Origin: Clostridium sp. 28_12
GTDB lineage: Bacteria > Bacillota > Clostridia > TANB77 > CAG-508
DNA length: 22,916 nucleotides
Assembly (NCBI GenBank): GCA_001916055.1
Contig: MNRR01000003.1
Coordinates: 1-22,916, forward strand
Direction: 5' to 3'
Positions 1-6,772 of the stretch are shown piece by piece. The notes beneath the pieces were generated by a model that was not told the DNA's origin, did not search any database, and worked only from the letters and a program-made list of their open reading frames with translations. A program made the translations under genes and the position numbers. Numbering within the stretch: position 1 is the first letter of the stretch; the number at the start of each line of letters is the position of its first letter.

Positions 1-8
1 ATTTTATG

Positions 9-17
9 TGATATAAT
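9..17 (+). promoter_or_regulatory. Extended -10 promoter element for the flavin reductase gene
   Basis: The bases read TG, one base, then TATAAT, which is a perfect extended -10 box of the housekeeping sigma factor. Its -35 region would lie before the window, so only half the promoter can be seen. It would start transcription near position 23-25, giving a leader of about 40 bases before the ATG at 66. Confidence 0.5.
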
Positions 18-65
18 AATATACATATTATATATAAATTTAAATAAGAAAGGAAAAAAATAAAA

Positions 66-644
66 ATGAGTAAAGTAACTTGGAAACCAGGAACATTTTT
101 ATATCCATTACCAGTTGTAATGGTATCATGTGGTACAATGGAAAAATCAAATATTATAACAGTAGCATGGACTGGTATTATAAATACTGATCCTGCAATG
201 GTATATATATCTGTGAGACCATCAAGATATTCTTATAATATCATAAAGGAAAGTGGAGAATTTGTTATTAATTTAACAAATCAAAAATTGACATATGCAA
301 CAGATTGGTGTGGTGTAAAATCAGGAGCACAGGTTGATAAATTCAAAGAAATGAATTTAACTAAAGAACCTGCTAAATTTGTGAAATGTCCTATGATAAA
401 AGAAAGTCCTGTTTCTGTTGAATGTAGAGTTAAAGAAATAAAAGAATTAGGAAGTCATCATATGTTTATCGCAGAAGTTTTAGGAATAAATGCTGATGAA
501 AAATATATTGATGAAAAAGGCGCATTTGATATTTCAAAATGTGATTTGATAGCATATTCTAATGGAAAATACTATTCAATGGGCAAAAAAATAGGTAAAT
601 TCGGATTTTCAGTACAAAAAAATAAAAAAACAAGAAAAAAGTAA
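66..644 (+). CDS. Flavin reductase family protein (flavoredoxin-like)
   Basis: This 192-residue protein has the flavin reductase-like (split beta-barrel) fold pattern. The N-terminal stretch KPGTFLYPLPVVMVSCG is typical of flavoredoxin-type members. It is followed by the conserved segment around residues 28-50 (SNIITVAWTGIINTDPAMVY), where the family binds FMN, and by SVRPSRYSYNII and GEFVINL. Length matches the family. Such proteins bind FMN and reduce flavin or pass electrons in anaerobes, in the cytoplasm; the physiological partner cannot be told from sequence. The last 20 residues are lysine-rich. The start ATG has an AGAAAGGA site about 10 bases upstream. The next gene has its own promoter starting 10 bases after the stop, so this looks monocistronic. 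No clear hairpin terminator follows it. Confidence 0.85.
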   Translation: MSKVTWKPGTFLYPLPVVMVSCGTMEKSNIITVAWTGIINTDPAMVYISVRPSRYSYNIIKESGEFVINLTNQKLTYATDWCGVKSGAQVDKFKEMNLTKEPAKFVKCPMIKESPVSVECRVKEIKELGSHHMFIAEVLGINADEKYIDEKGAFDISKCDLIAYSNGKYYSMGKKIGKFGFSVQKNKKTRKK

Positions 645-654
645 TGAAAATTCA

Positions 655-683
655 TTGACATATTAAGTAAAAAGTGGTAAAAT
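655..683 (+). promoter_or_regulatory. Promoter of the rpmG-secE-nusG-ribosomal protein operon
   Basis: A perfect -35 hexamer TTGACA (655-660) is followed after exactly 17 bases by TAAAAT (678-683), with TGG directly before it, giving an extended -10. This is the best promoter in the window, as expected for a ribosomal protein operon. The predicted start of transcription is near 689-691, inside the palindrome that begins at 684. Confidence 0.85.
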
Positions 684-716
684 ATGTGAGCGTACGTAAT
701 AAGCGTATGCTCACAT
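684..716 (+). promoter_or_regulatory. Large palindrome at the operon start site (operator or 5' hairpin)
   Basis: Arms of 13 bases (684-696 and 704-716) are complementary except for one G-T pair and surround a 7-base loop. The left arm begins with the first base after the -10 box. As DNA it could be an operator covering the transcription start. As RNA only the part after the start site could fold, leaving the end of the right arm (about TCACAT) unpaired. No U run follows, so it is not a terminator. I do not recognise a known regulator site. Confidence 0.55.
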
Positions 717-756
717 CGTTTAAAAAGTAAGGTTAAAAAGTCGGAGGTGTATTTAA

Positions 757-921
757 ATGGCAGCTAAAGGACCAAGAGAAAATATTATATTAGAATGTAC
801 AGAATGTAAAAACAGAAATTATATGACATCAAAAAATAAAAGAAACAATACTGACAGACTAGAAATAGTTAAATATTGCAAATTCTGCAAAAAACGTACA
901 ACACATAAAGAAACTAAATAG
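757..921 (+). CDS. rpmG: 50S ribosomal protein L33
   Basis: A 54-residue protein beginning MAAKGPRENI with the L33 signature ILECTECKNRNY, an NKRNNTDRLEIVKYC segment and a basic C-terminus. Two CxxC pairs (CTEC at residues 14-17 and CKFC at 41-44) mark the zinc-binding form of L33, as opposed to the cysteine-free paralogue many Firmicutes switch to under zinc limitation. L33 sits near the E site of the large subunit. A strong GGAGGTG site lies about 7 bases before the ATG. It is the first gene of the operon and is followed 28 bases later by secE, the standard order in Firmicutes. Confidence 0.96.
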   Translation: MAAKGPRENIILECTECKNRNYMTSKNKRNNTDRLEIVKYCKFCKKRTTHKETK

Positions 922-949
922 TATAGAGCTATTTTAAGGAGGAAATAAA

Positions 950-1339
950 ATGGCTAAAAAAGAAAACAAAACTAAAAAGCATTTTTTAAAAGATTTTAAG
1001 GCAGAACTAAAAAAAGTAATTTGGCCAACACCAAAACAATTAGTTAATAATACTAGCGCAGTATTAGCAATAGTATTGATAACTGCTGTAATAGTGTTTG
1101 TATTAGATGTAGTTTTTGACTTAGGAAATAAATATGGAATAAGCCATCTTCAAAGTATGGTAAAAGATAAATATAGTACAAGCACAAATACTACAGATGA
1201 TTCAAATAGCACTGATAACGGAGAAACAAATCAAGCAGAAGATTCTACTGAAGAAAATACAACATCTGAGGAAGATACAACAACAGAAGAAACTCAAAAC
1301 ACAGATTCTGAAGGTGAACAAACAAATCCGGAACAGTAA
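950..1339 (+). CDS. secE: Preprotein translocase subunit SecE with long acidic C-terminal tail
   Basis: SecE clamps the SecY channel in the cytoplasmic membrane. Residues 11-30 hold the conserved amphipathic motif (FLKDFKAELKKVIWPTPKQ), followed by one membrane segment at about 36-56. The SecE core ends near residue 75, which is the usual length for the single-span Gram-positive form. The remaining 54 residues are an unusual low-complexity tail of Thr, Ser, Asn, Asp and Glu: 17 acidic residues and no lysine or arginine. With the N-terminus inside, this tail should be outside the membrane. An AGGAGG site precedes the ATG. The stop overlaps the ribosome binding site of nusG. Confidence 0.95.
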   Translation: MAKKENKTKKHFLKDFKAELKKVIWPTPKQLVNNTSAVLAIVLITAVIVFVLDVVFDLGNKYGISHLQSMVKDKYSTSTNTTDDSNSTDNGETNQAEDSTEENTTSEEDTTTEETQNTDSEGEQTNPEQ

Positions 1340-1352
1340 GGGGGGCAAAGAA

Positions 1353-1889
1353 ATGTCACAAAAAGATTATGATATGTCACCAAGATGGTATGTAGTACAT
1401 ACATACTCAGGGTATGAAAACAAAGTAAAAACAGACCTTGAAAAAACAGTTAAAAATAGAGAATTGGAAGATTACTTTTTTGATATAGTAGTTCCAATGG
1501 AAGAACAAATTGAAATAAAAGATGGTCAAAGAAAAGCAAACTTAAAGAAAGTATTTCCAGGTTATGTATTAGTAAAAATGATAGTCACTGAGGAAACTTG
1601 GTATATTGTTAGAAATACAAGGGGAGTTACAGGGTTTGTAGGTTCTGGAACTGATCCAATTCCATTAACAGATGAAGAAATACGTGCAATGGGATTTGAA
1701 GATGCATCAATAAGTGTAGATTATGATGTAAATGATTCAGTTCAAATTTTAAATGGACCATTTAAAGATTCTATAGGAACTGTACAAGAAATTAATAAAG
1801 AAAAACACAAAGTAAAAGTTTTAATATCTATGTTTGGTAGGGAAACACCAGTAGAATTAGAATTTTCACAAATACAAAAAGTAGATTAA
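1353..1889 (+). CDS. nusG: Transcription termination/antitermination factor NusG
   Basis: NusG binds the RNA polymerase clamp to control pausing and links transcription to Rho or the ribosome. The protein is 178 residues. The NGN domain covers about 10-110 (RWYVVHTYSGYENKV, FPGYVLVKM, the RNTRGVTGFVG loop), and a KOW domain covers about 124-178 (GPFKDSIGTVQEI). The reading frame is open upstream to 1197 without stops, but that part runs out of frame through the secE tail. The ATG at 1353 sits 6 bases after GGGGGC and gives the family's normal N-terminus. rplK follows 19 bases downstream. Confidence 0.97.
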   Translation: MSQKDYDMSPRWYVVHTYSGYENKVKTDLEKTVKNRELEDYFFDIVVPMEEQIEIKDGQRKANLKKVFPGYVLVKMIVTEETWYIVRNTRGVTGFVGSGTDPIPLTDEEIRAMGFEDASISVDYDVNDSVQILNGPFKDSIGTVQEINKEKHKVKVLISMFGRETPVELEFSQIQKVD

Positions 1890-1908
1890 AAGGAGGCGAA
1901 ATTCTGAA

Positions 1909-2337
1909 ATGGCAGAAAAAGAAATTTCAAATTTAATAAAATTGCAAATAGAAGCAGGAAAGGCAACACCAGCTCCACCAGTTGGACCAGCTTTAGGTGG
2001 TAGTGGTGTAAATATCATGCAATTCGTTAAAGAATTCAATGATAGAACAGCTAATCAAGCAGGATTTATAATACCAGTTGTAATAACAGTATATAAAGAT
2101 AAATCTTTCTCTTTCATAACTAAGGTTCCACCAGTAGCTGTATTAATTAAGAAAGCAGCAAAAATTGAAAAAGGTTCTGGAAAGCCAAATAGAGAAAAAG
2201 TTGCTAAAATAACTAAAGAACAAGTTAAAGCAATAGCTGAACAAAAAATGCCAGATCTAAATGCTGCATCTATAGAAGCTGCTATGAGCATAGTAGCAGG
2301 AACAGCTAGATCAATGGGAGTTGTTGTAGAAGACTAG
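1909..2337 (+). CDS. rplK: 50S ribosomal protein L11
   Basis: A full-length 142-residue L11, which forms the base of the GTPase-associated stalk by binding 23S rRNA with the L10-L12 complex. The N-terminal domain carries the proline-rich signature KATPAPPVGPALGGSGVNIM. The C-terminal RNA-binding domain carries GSGKPNREKVAKIT and ends with IVAGTARSMGVVVED. A strong AAAGGAGG site lies 11-12 bases before the ATG. It is co-transcribed with nusG upstream and rplA downstream. Confidence 0.98.
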   Translation: MAEKEISNLIKLQIEAGKATPAPPVGPALGGSGVNIMQFVKEFNDRTANQAGFIIPVVITVYKDKSFSFITKVPPVAVLIKKAAKIEKGSGKPNREKVAKITKEQVKAIAEQKMPDLNAASIEAAMSIVAGTARSMGVVVED

Positions 2338-2357
2338 TTCAATAATTATAAATAAGT

Positions 2358-2383
2358 GGGAGAGTAAAATATATTTGCTCGCT
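2358..2383 (+). promoter_or_regulatory. Possible RNA element in the rplK-rplA spacer
   Basis: The 66-base spacer contains an imperfect hairpin: GAG (2360-2362) with CTC (2378-2380), and TAAA (2365-2368) with TTTG (2374-2377), separated by a two-base bulge. L1 proteins commonly autoregulate through an mRNA site near rplK-rplA, so this is a candidate. The fold is weak and I cannot show it matches an L1 site. Confidence 0.25.
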
Positions 2384-2403
2384 AAAACCAAAGGAGGATT
2401 AAA

Positions 2404-3087
2404 ATGAAAAAATCAAAAAGATATGTTGAGAGTGCAAAATTAGTTGACTCTAACAAAGAATATGAAATTAAAGAGGCATTAGAAGTAATAGAAAAAATGC
2501 CAAAAACAAAATTTGATGAAACAGTTGAATTACATGTTAGATTAGGTGTAGATTCAAAACATGCTGACCAACAAGTAAGAGGTACAGTAGTACTTCCAAA
2601 TGGTACAGGTAAAACACAAAGAGTATTAGTATTTGCTAAAGGACCAAAAGCAGAAGAAGCTGAAAAAGCAGGAGCTGACTTTGTTGGAGCAGAAGAATTA
2701 ATACCAAAAATCCAAAATGACAACTGGTTTGATTATGATGTAATAGTTGCTACACCAGATATGATGGGTGTTGTTGGTAGATTAGGTAAAGTATTAGGAC
2801 CAAAAGGATTAATGCCAAACCCTAAATCAGGAACAGTTACAATGGATGTAACTAAAGCTATAAATGAAATTAAATCAGGTAAAGTTGAATATAGATTAGA
2901 TAAAACTAATATTATTCACTTAGGATTTGGAAAAGTTTCATTTGGTGCTGATAAATTAGCAGAAAACTATGATGTATTAATGAATGCTATAATAAAAGCT
3001 AAACCAGCAGCAGCAAAAGGACAATATATCAAAGGTGTATCAATCTCAACAACAATGGGACCTGGACTTCACATTAACCAAAAATAA
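2404..3087 (+). CDS. rplA: 50S ribosomal protein L1
   Basis: A full-length 227-residue L1, which forms the mobile stalk near the E site and often represses its own operon by binding mRNA. Visible L1 signatures are KSKRYVESAKLVD at the N-terminus, ELHVRLGVDSKHADQQVRG (about 42-60), the central domain with AKGPKAEEAEKAGADFVG, and the diagnostic VVGRLGKVLGPKGLMPNPK at about 122-140. The C-terminus includes the conserved SISTTMGPGLHIN. AAAGGAGG is placed just before the ATG. The L10 leader follows it. Confidence 0.98.
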   Translation: MKKSKRYVESAKLVDSNKEYEIKEALEVIEKMPKTKFDETVELHVRLGVDSKHADQQVRGTVVLPNGTGKTQRVLVFAKGPKAEEAEKAGADFVGAEELIPKIQNDNWFDYDVIVATPDMMGVVGRLGKVLGPKGLMPNPKSGTVTMDVTKAINEIKSGKVEYRLDKTNIIHLGFGKVSFGADKLAENYDVLMNAIIKAKPAAAKGQYIKGVSISTTMGPGLHINQK

Positions 3088-3097
3088 AATATAAGCC

Positions 3098-3190
3098 AAA
3101 GACAGTAGGCATTTATAAGTCCTACCGAGGTATATAAGTTTGAATATAAAGCAATCTTTATGCCTCGAAATTGGTGTAAAGATTTTTATT
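3098..3190 (+). promoter_or_regulatory. Ribosomal protein L10 leader (rplJ attenuator)
   Basis: The 136-base rplA-rplJ gap holds a structured leader of the L10 type. GTAGG (3105-3109) pairs with CCTAC (3121-3125). Next to it, CGAGGTATA (3126-3134) can pair with TATGCCTCG (3159-3167). A small ATAAAG/CTTTAT hairpin (3146-3151 with 3156-3161) is an alternative inner fold that still allows the 6-bp base of the CGAGG stem. The second arm is reused by the terminator stem at 3153-3184, so the two folds exclude each other. In Bacillus subtilis the L10-L12 complex binds such a leader and promotes termination ahead of rplJ; the same role is inferred here. Confidence 0.8.
3153..3190 (+). terminator. Conditional terminator of the L10 leader
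   Basis: AATCTTTATGCC (3153-3164) pairs with GGTGTAAAGATT (3173-3184) over 12 bp, including two G-U pairs, around an 8-base loop, and is followed by TTTATT. It overlaps the 3' arm of the competing stem (3159-3167), as an attenuator should. The stem is AU-rich, so termination is probably partial. Confidence 0.6.
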
Positions 3191-3223
3191 ATATATTTAG
3201 GATATTTGGAGGTGAAAATATAA

Positions 3224-3724
3224 ATGGCTAGTGAAAAAATTATTAACCAAAAGAAAGAAGAAGTATCAAAATTAGCAGCAAAAATAAAAGAAGCTAAAAT
3301 TGTACTTTTAACAGATTACAGAGGAATCAATGTAGCTGATGTAACAGAATTAAGAGCAGAACTTAGAAAATCTAATTCTGAATACAAAGTTATAAAAAAC
3401 AATATAACAAAAAGAGCATTAGCAGAAGCTGGAATAGAAGGATTAGAAGACTTATTAGAAGGCCCAACAGCTGTTATAATGAATAATGATGATTACTTAG
3501 AAACAGCAAAAGCTATATACAATTATAGCAAAGATAATGATTTTTATAAAATCAAAGGTGGAGTAATTGATGGAAAAGTAATGACAGCTGAAGAAATCAT
3601 AACTTTAGCAAAATTACCATCAAAAGAAACATTACTATCTATGCTTGCTGGAGCATTGCTTGGAAATATTTCAAAACTTGCAGTTGCTCTTGACCAAGTT
3701 AAAGTTCAAAAAGAAAATGCTTAA
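3224..3724 (+). CDS. rplJ: 50S ribosomal protein L10
   Basis: A 166-residue L10, the scaffold that holds L12 dimers on the ribosomal stalk. The N-terminal rRNA-binding domain shows the family pattern (VVLLTDYRGI-like IVLLTDYRGINVADVTELR at about 26-44, then YKVIKNNITKRA). The C-terminal helix that carries L12 dimers ends LAGALLGNISKLAVALDQV. TTTGGAGGTG lies about 8 bases before the ATG. It is controlled by the leader just upstream and followed 66 bases later by rplL. Confidence 0.97.
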   Translation: MASEKIINQKKEEVSKLAAKIKEAKIVLLTDYRGINVADVTELRAELRKSNSEYKVIKNNITKRALAEAGIEGLEDLLEGPTAVIMNNDDYLETAKAIYNYSKDNDFYKIKGGVIDGKVMTAEEIITLAKLPSKETLLSMLAGALLGNISKLAVALDQVKVQKENA

Positions 3725-3790
3725 TGTAAAATATACCAGAGTGGCGAACTTATATCGCTAAGAAAAAAATAAAATTAGGAGGATTTAAAA

Positions 3791-4150
3791 ATGAGTAAAG
3801 AAGAAATAATAGAAGCAGTTAAAGCAATGACTGTTGTAGAATTAGCTGATTTAGTAAAAGCTATAGAAGAAGAATTTGGAGTATCTGCAGTAGCAGCAGC
3901 TGCACCAGCAGCAGCAGGAGCTGCAGCAGCTGAAGAAAAAACATCATTCAATGTTGTATTAAAAGAAGTAGGAGATCAAAAAATTAAAGTTATCACAGCT
4001 GTAAAGAACGCTTTAGGATTAGGATTAAAAGAAGCTAAAGAATTAGTTGATGGAGCACCAAAAACATTAAAAGAAAATGTTTCTAAAGCAGAAGCAGAAG
4101 AATTAAAAGCTAAACTTGAAGAAGTTGGAGCAACAATTGAATTACAATAA
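3791..4150 (+). CDS. rplL: 50S ribosomal protein L7/L12
   Basis: A 119-residue L12, the multicopy stalk protein that recruits and activates translation GTPases. The N-terminal dimerisation helices (about 1-30) bind L10, the alanine-rich hinge is at about 36-49, and the C-terminal domain has the classic KIKVITAVKNALGLGLKEAK and EELKAKLEEVGATIEL segments. TTAGGAGG precedes the ATG. It is the last gene of the operon here, with a terminator directly after it. Confidence 0.98.
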   Translation: MSKEEIIEAVKAMTVVELADLVKAIEEEFGVSAVAAAAPAAAGAAAAEEKTSFNVVLKEVGDQKIKVITAVKNALGLGLKEAKELVDGAPKTLKENVSKAEAEELKAKLEEVGATIELQ

Positions 4151-4158
4151 TTTATAAA

Positions 4159-4186
4159 AGAAGGCACTAAATATAGTGTCTTTTTT
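4159..4186 (+). terminator. Terminator after rplL
   Basis: GGCACTA (4163-4169) pairs with TAGTGTC (4174-4180), with one G-U pair and an AATA loop, extended by flanking A-T pairs and followed by six Ts. It ends the ribosomal protein operon, so read-through into the downstream nucleosidase gene should be limited. Confidence 0.85.
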
Positions 4187-4213
4187 GACTTTGAAAAAGA
4201 GGAGAATGGATAA

Positions 4214-4909
4214 ATGAAAAAATTTGGAATTATTGCTGCAATGCAAGAGGAAATGCAAGAGATTCAAAAAATTATGGATAATGTTAAAGAGACAAAAATA
4301 TATGATTTAAACTTTATAATAGGGGAAATCAGCAATTATAAGGTTGTGCTAGTAGAAGCTGGTGTAGGAAAAGTTAATGCTGCTAGAACAACACAAATTC
4401 TTATAGATAATTTTGAAGTTGATGCTATCATCAATGTCGGATCTGCTGCTGCTTCTAATGAAAAATTAAATATTGGGGATATTGTAATTGCTAATAAATT
4501 AGTACAACATGATTTTGATATTACTGCATTTGGGCATCCAAAAGGATATATTAGTAATGTAGGACAATATTTAGAGAGTGATAAAGAGCTAGTAATAAAC
4601 ATAGAAAAAGCAATAAAGAAAATTGATAATAATAAATTTAAGACAATTATAGGAACAATTGCTTCAGGAGATATTTTTTGTACAGAAATTAATATGAAAG
4701 ATAAAATTAAAAGTAAATTTAATGCAGATGCAATTGAAATGGAAGGTGCTGCAATAGCGCAAGTATGTAAATTAGATAATATCCCATTTATAGTTATAAG
4801 AGGAATATCTGACAGTCCTAATGGAAATAATAAGGTTACATTTGAAGAATATTTAGAACAAGCATCACAAAGATGTGCTGAACTAATTGAAATATTCATG
4901 AAAAACTAG
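4214..4909 (+). CDS. mtnN: 5'-methylthioadenosine/S-adenosylhomocysteine nucleosidase
   Basis: A 231-residue enzyme that cleaves adenine from methylthioadenosine and S-adenosylhomocysteine, clearing inhibitory by-products of SAM use. The family landmarks are complete: the N-terminal FGIIAAMQEEM with catalytic Glu12, VEAGVGKVNAARTTQ, INVGSAAA, HDFDITAFG, and the substrate and catalytic sites AIEMEGAA (Glu175, Glu177) and RGISD (Asp200). Length is normal. AAAGAGGAG precedes the ATG. It sits in the place where rpoB usually follows rplL. I see no strong promoter of its own in the 63-base gap, so it may depend on read-through past the rplL terminator. Confidence 0.95.
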   Translation: MKKFGIIAAMQEEMQEIQKIMDNVKETKIYDLNFIIGEISNYKVVLVEAGVGKVNAARTTQILIDNFEVDAIINVGSAAASNEKLNIGDIVIANKLVQHDFDITAFGHPKGYISNVGQYLESDKELVINIEKAIKKIDNNKFKTIIGTIASGDIFCTEINMKDKIKSKFNADAIEMEGAAIAQVCKLDNIPFIVIRGISDSPNGNNKVTFEEYLEQASQRCAELIEIFMKN

Positions 4910-4916
4910 TATTTTG

Positions 4917-4936
4917 TGTGGAAATATGTGGAAATA
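4917..4936 (+). repeat. Perfect tandem decamer directly upstream of a promoter
   Basis: TGTGGAAATA occurs twice head to tail (4917-4926 and 4927-4936), ending two bases before the -35 box at 4939. The period of 10 bp is one helical turn, so a protein bound to both copies would lie on one face of the DNA. It may be a regulator site for the small gene at 5024. Confidence 0.5.
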
Positions 4937-4938
4937 TA

Positions 4939-4967
4939 TTGACTTTTCCATCAATGTATGATAAAAT
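4939..4967 (+). promoter_or_regulatory. Promoter of the 89-residue hypothetical gene
   Basis: TTGACT (4939-4944), a 17-base spacer and TAAAAT (4962-4967), with TG one base upstream of the -10. Transcription would start near 4974, giving a leader of about 50 bases. Confidence 0.75.
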
Positions 4968-5023
4968 ATACATGTATTTTATAAAAAAGAGAGGTGTACC
5001 TAAGAAATTAGGAGTAATATATT

Positions 5024-5293
5024 ATGGAAAGTATAGTAAAAGTTGATTTTGGAGAGGTATTTAGAAAAATATTTGGTTTTGACAAAGAAGAAAACGATAT
5101 GAAAAAAATTGAAGAAGAAGCTGATATGATTAGAAAAGTGAGTGATGGAATATCTTGGGACGAATATTTAAGCGAAAAGTCAAAATCAGAAAAAACAAAT
5201 AATCTGTACAAAAAAGTTCCTACTAGGAAATCTAAAACAATATCAAAAGGAACAATAATTAAAAAAGATAAAGATATAGACATAAGTAGATGA
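5024..5293 (+). CDS. Small charged hypothetical protein
   Basis: I do not recognise this 89-residue protein. It is soluble, with no signal or membrane segment. The N-terminal part (KVDFGEVFRKIFGFDKEEND) looks like an amphipathic helix. The middle (residues about 25-45) is acidic and probably helical, with ISWDEYL at about 43-49. The last 40 residues are rich in lysine and serine and probably unstructured. The ATG follows TTAGGAG. The gene has its own promoter with a tandem repeat, and its own terminator, which argues that it is a real, independently controlled gene. Confidence 0.7.
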   Translation: MESIVKVDFGEVFRKIFGFDKEENDMKKIEEEADMIRKVSDGISWDEYLSEKSKSEKTNNLYKKVPTRKSKTISKGTIIKKDKDIDISR

Positions 5294-5303
5294 AGGGGAA
5301 TGT

Positions 5304-5335
5304 AAAATAGAGAGAAATTACTCTCTATTTTTTTT
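5304..5335 (+). terminator. Terminator after the small hypothetical gene
   Basis: AAAATAGAGAG (5304-5314) pairs perfectly with CTCTCTATTTT (5321-5331) around a six-base loop, and the T run continues to 5335. A strong intrinsic terminator; because of the A run on the left it could also work on the minus strand. Confidence 0.9.
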
Positions 5336-5390
5336 GTAAGATAAAAAAACAAGAATCTTCAAAAAAAGAAAAAATTTTACAAAAACATAT

Positions 5391-5418
5391 TTACAATTTA
5401 AAATATTTTGTATACAAT
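5391..5418 (+). promoter_or_regulatory. Weak candidate promoter of the glycosyltransferase gene
   Basis: TTACAA (5391-5396) and TACAAT (5413-5418) are 16 bases apart in the gap that follows the terminator at 5335. Both boxes deviate from consensus, but this gene needs a promoter here. Confidence 0.35.
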
Positions 5419-5472
5419 ATATGGAGGTAGACTGAAACAAAAGAAAATGTAACTTAAGAAAGGGGTATATCA

Positions 5473-6762
5473 ATGAAAATATTGATGCTAACATGGGAAT
5501 ATCCACCAAGAGTTGTAGGTGGAATATCAAGAGTTGTGTATGACCTATCGCACAGACTAATTAAAGATGGTCACGAGGTAACTGTAGTAACATACAGAGA
5601 TGGAGAAACTCCATATTTTGAGGATGACAAAGGAGTAAAAGTATATAGAGTTGATAATTATATGATAAATCCAAACAATTTTATAGATTGGATAATGCAA
5701 ATGAATTTCAACATGATTGCAAAAGCAAACCAAATAATTGCAGAAGAAGGAAAATTTGATGTAATACATGCACATGATTGGTTAGTAGCATATGCTGCAA
5801 AGACTTTGAAAAATTCATACAACATCCCAATAGTAGCAACAATACATGCAACAGAAGCTGGTAGAAACAGTGGAATACATGATGAGACACAAAGATATAT
5901 TAATGATAGTGAATGGATGCTTACATATGAAGCAACAGAAGTAATAGTAAATAGTAATTATATGAAATGTGAAATTCAAAGGTTGTTCGGTTTACCATTT
6001 GAAAAGATTAGTGTAGTGCCAAACGGAGTAAACTTAAATAAATTCTCAGGAATGGATAGAGACTATACTTTTAGAAGAAGATATGCAATGGATAATGAAA
6101 AAATTATATTATTCATGGGTAGATTAGTATATGAAAAAGGAGTTCAAAATTTAATAGCAGCAATGCCAAAGATATTAGAAGGATATCATGATGCAAAACT
6201 TGTAATTGCAGGAAAAGGTGGAATGTTAGACGAATTAAGAGCTCAAGCAGATTATTTAGGAATATCAAACAAAGTATATTTTGCTGGATATATGAATGGA
6301 AAAGATGTTGAAAGAATGTATAAGGCAGCTGATATATCTGTATTTCCAAGTACATATGAACCATTTGGAATAGTAGCATTAGAAGGAATGTTAGCTGAAA
6401 GACCAATAGTTGTATCAGATGCTGGTGGATTAGGAGAAATTGTAGAACATAGAGAAACAGGAATGAAAACATATTGTGGAAATCCAAATTCAATAGCTGA
6501 TTCAATATTAGAATTATTATATAATCCAGAATTATGTGCTAATATAGTAAAAAAAGCAAAAGCAAAAGTTAAAAATTATAACTGGGCAAAGATAGCTCAA
6601 GATACACATTTTATTTATCAAAAAGCTATATGTGAGACAATGGCAGAAAAGCAAAGAAAACAATTAGAACAAGAAAATGCACAAAAAACCAAAAAAGCCA
6701 AAGGGACAGAGAAAGAAATTACAAATTTATTATCTTTCAGAAAACGTCAAGCATATGCCTAA
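5473..6762 (+). CDS. Glycosyltransferase family 4 (GT-B) protein
   Basis: A 429-residue cytoplasmic GT-B enzyme with two Rossmann-like halves. The N-terminal half begins MKILMLTWEYPPRVVGGIS, with the glycine-rich acceptor loop of GT4/glycogen-synthase-like enzymes, and holds FDVIHAHDW (about 95-103). The C-terminal nucleotide-sugar half has FMGRLVYEKG (214-223, phosphate-binding Arg and Lys) and the E-x7-E motif EPFGIVALE (Glu296, Glu304). The opening motif is seen in starch/glycogen synthase-like members, so an ADP- or UDP-glucose donor is possible but not proven. Residues about 385-429 form a lysine-rich tail beyond the fold. AAGAAAGGGG precedes the ATG. It appears monocistronic, with a terminator after it and no sugar-pathway neighbours. 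Confidence 0.88.
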   Translation: MKILMLTWEYPPRVVGGISRVVYDLSHRLIKDGHEVTVVTYRDGETPYFEDDKGVKVYRVDNYMINPNNFIDWIMQMNFNMIAKANQIIAEEGKFDVIHAHDWLVAYAAKTLKNSYNIPIVATIHATEAGRNSGIHDETQRYINDSEWMLTYEATEVIVNSNYMKCEIQRLFGLPFEKISVVPNGVNLNKFSGMDRDYTFRRRYAMDNEKIILFMGRLVYEKGVQNLIAAMPKILEGYHDAKLVIAGKGGMLDELRAQADYLGISNKVYFAGYMNGKDVERMYKAADISVFPSTYEPFGIVALEGMLAERPIVVSDAGGLGEIVEHRETGMKTYCGNPNSIADSILELLYNPELCANIVKKAKAKVKNYNWAKIAQDTHFIYQKAICETMAEKQRKQLEQENAQKTKKAKGTEKEITNLLSFRKRQAYA

Positions 6763-6772
6763 AGCAAAACAG

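Noticed and set aside
684..716. CRP-type site (TGTGA and TCACA ends)
   Set aside because: The two half-sites are 21 bases apart instead of 6, and they overlap the start site; the likeness is superficial.
1197..1352. A 52-residue N-terminal extension of NusG
   Set aside because: It is the out-of-frame reading of the secE tail; the ATG at 1353 has the ribosome binding site and the family N-terminus.
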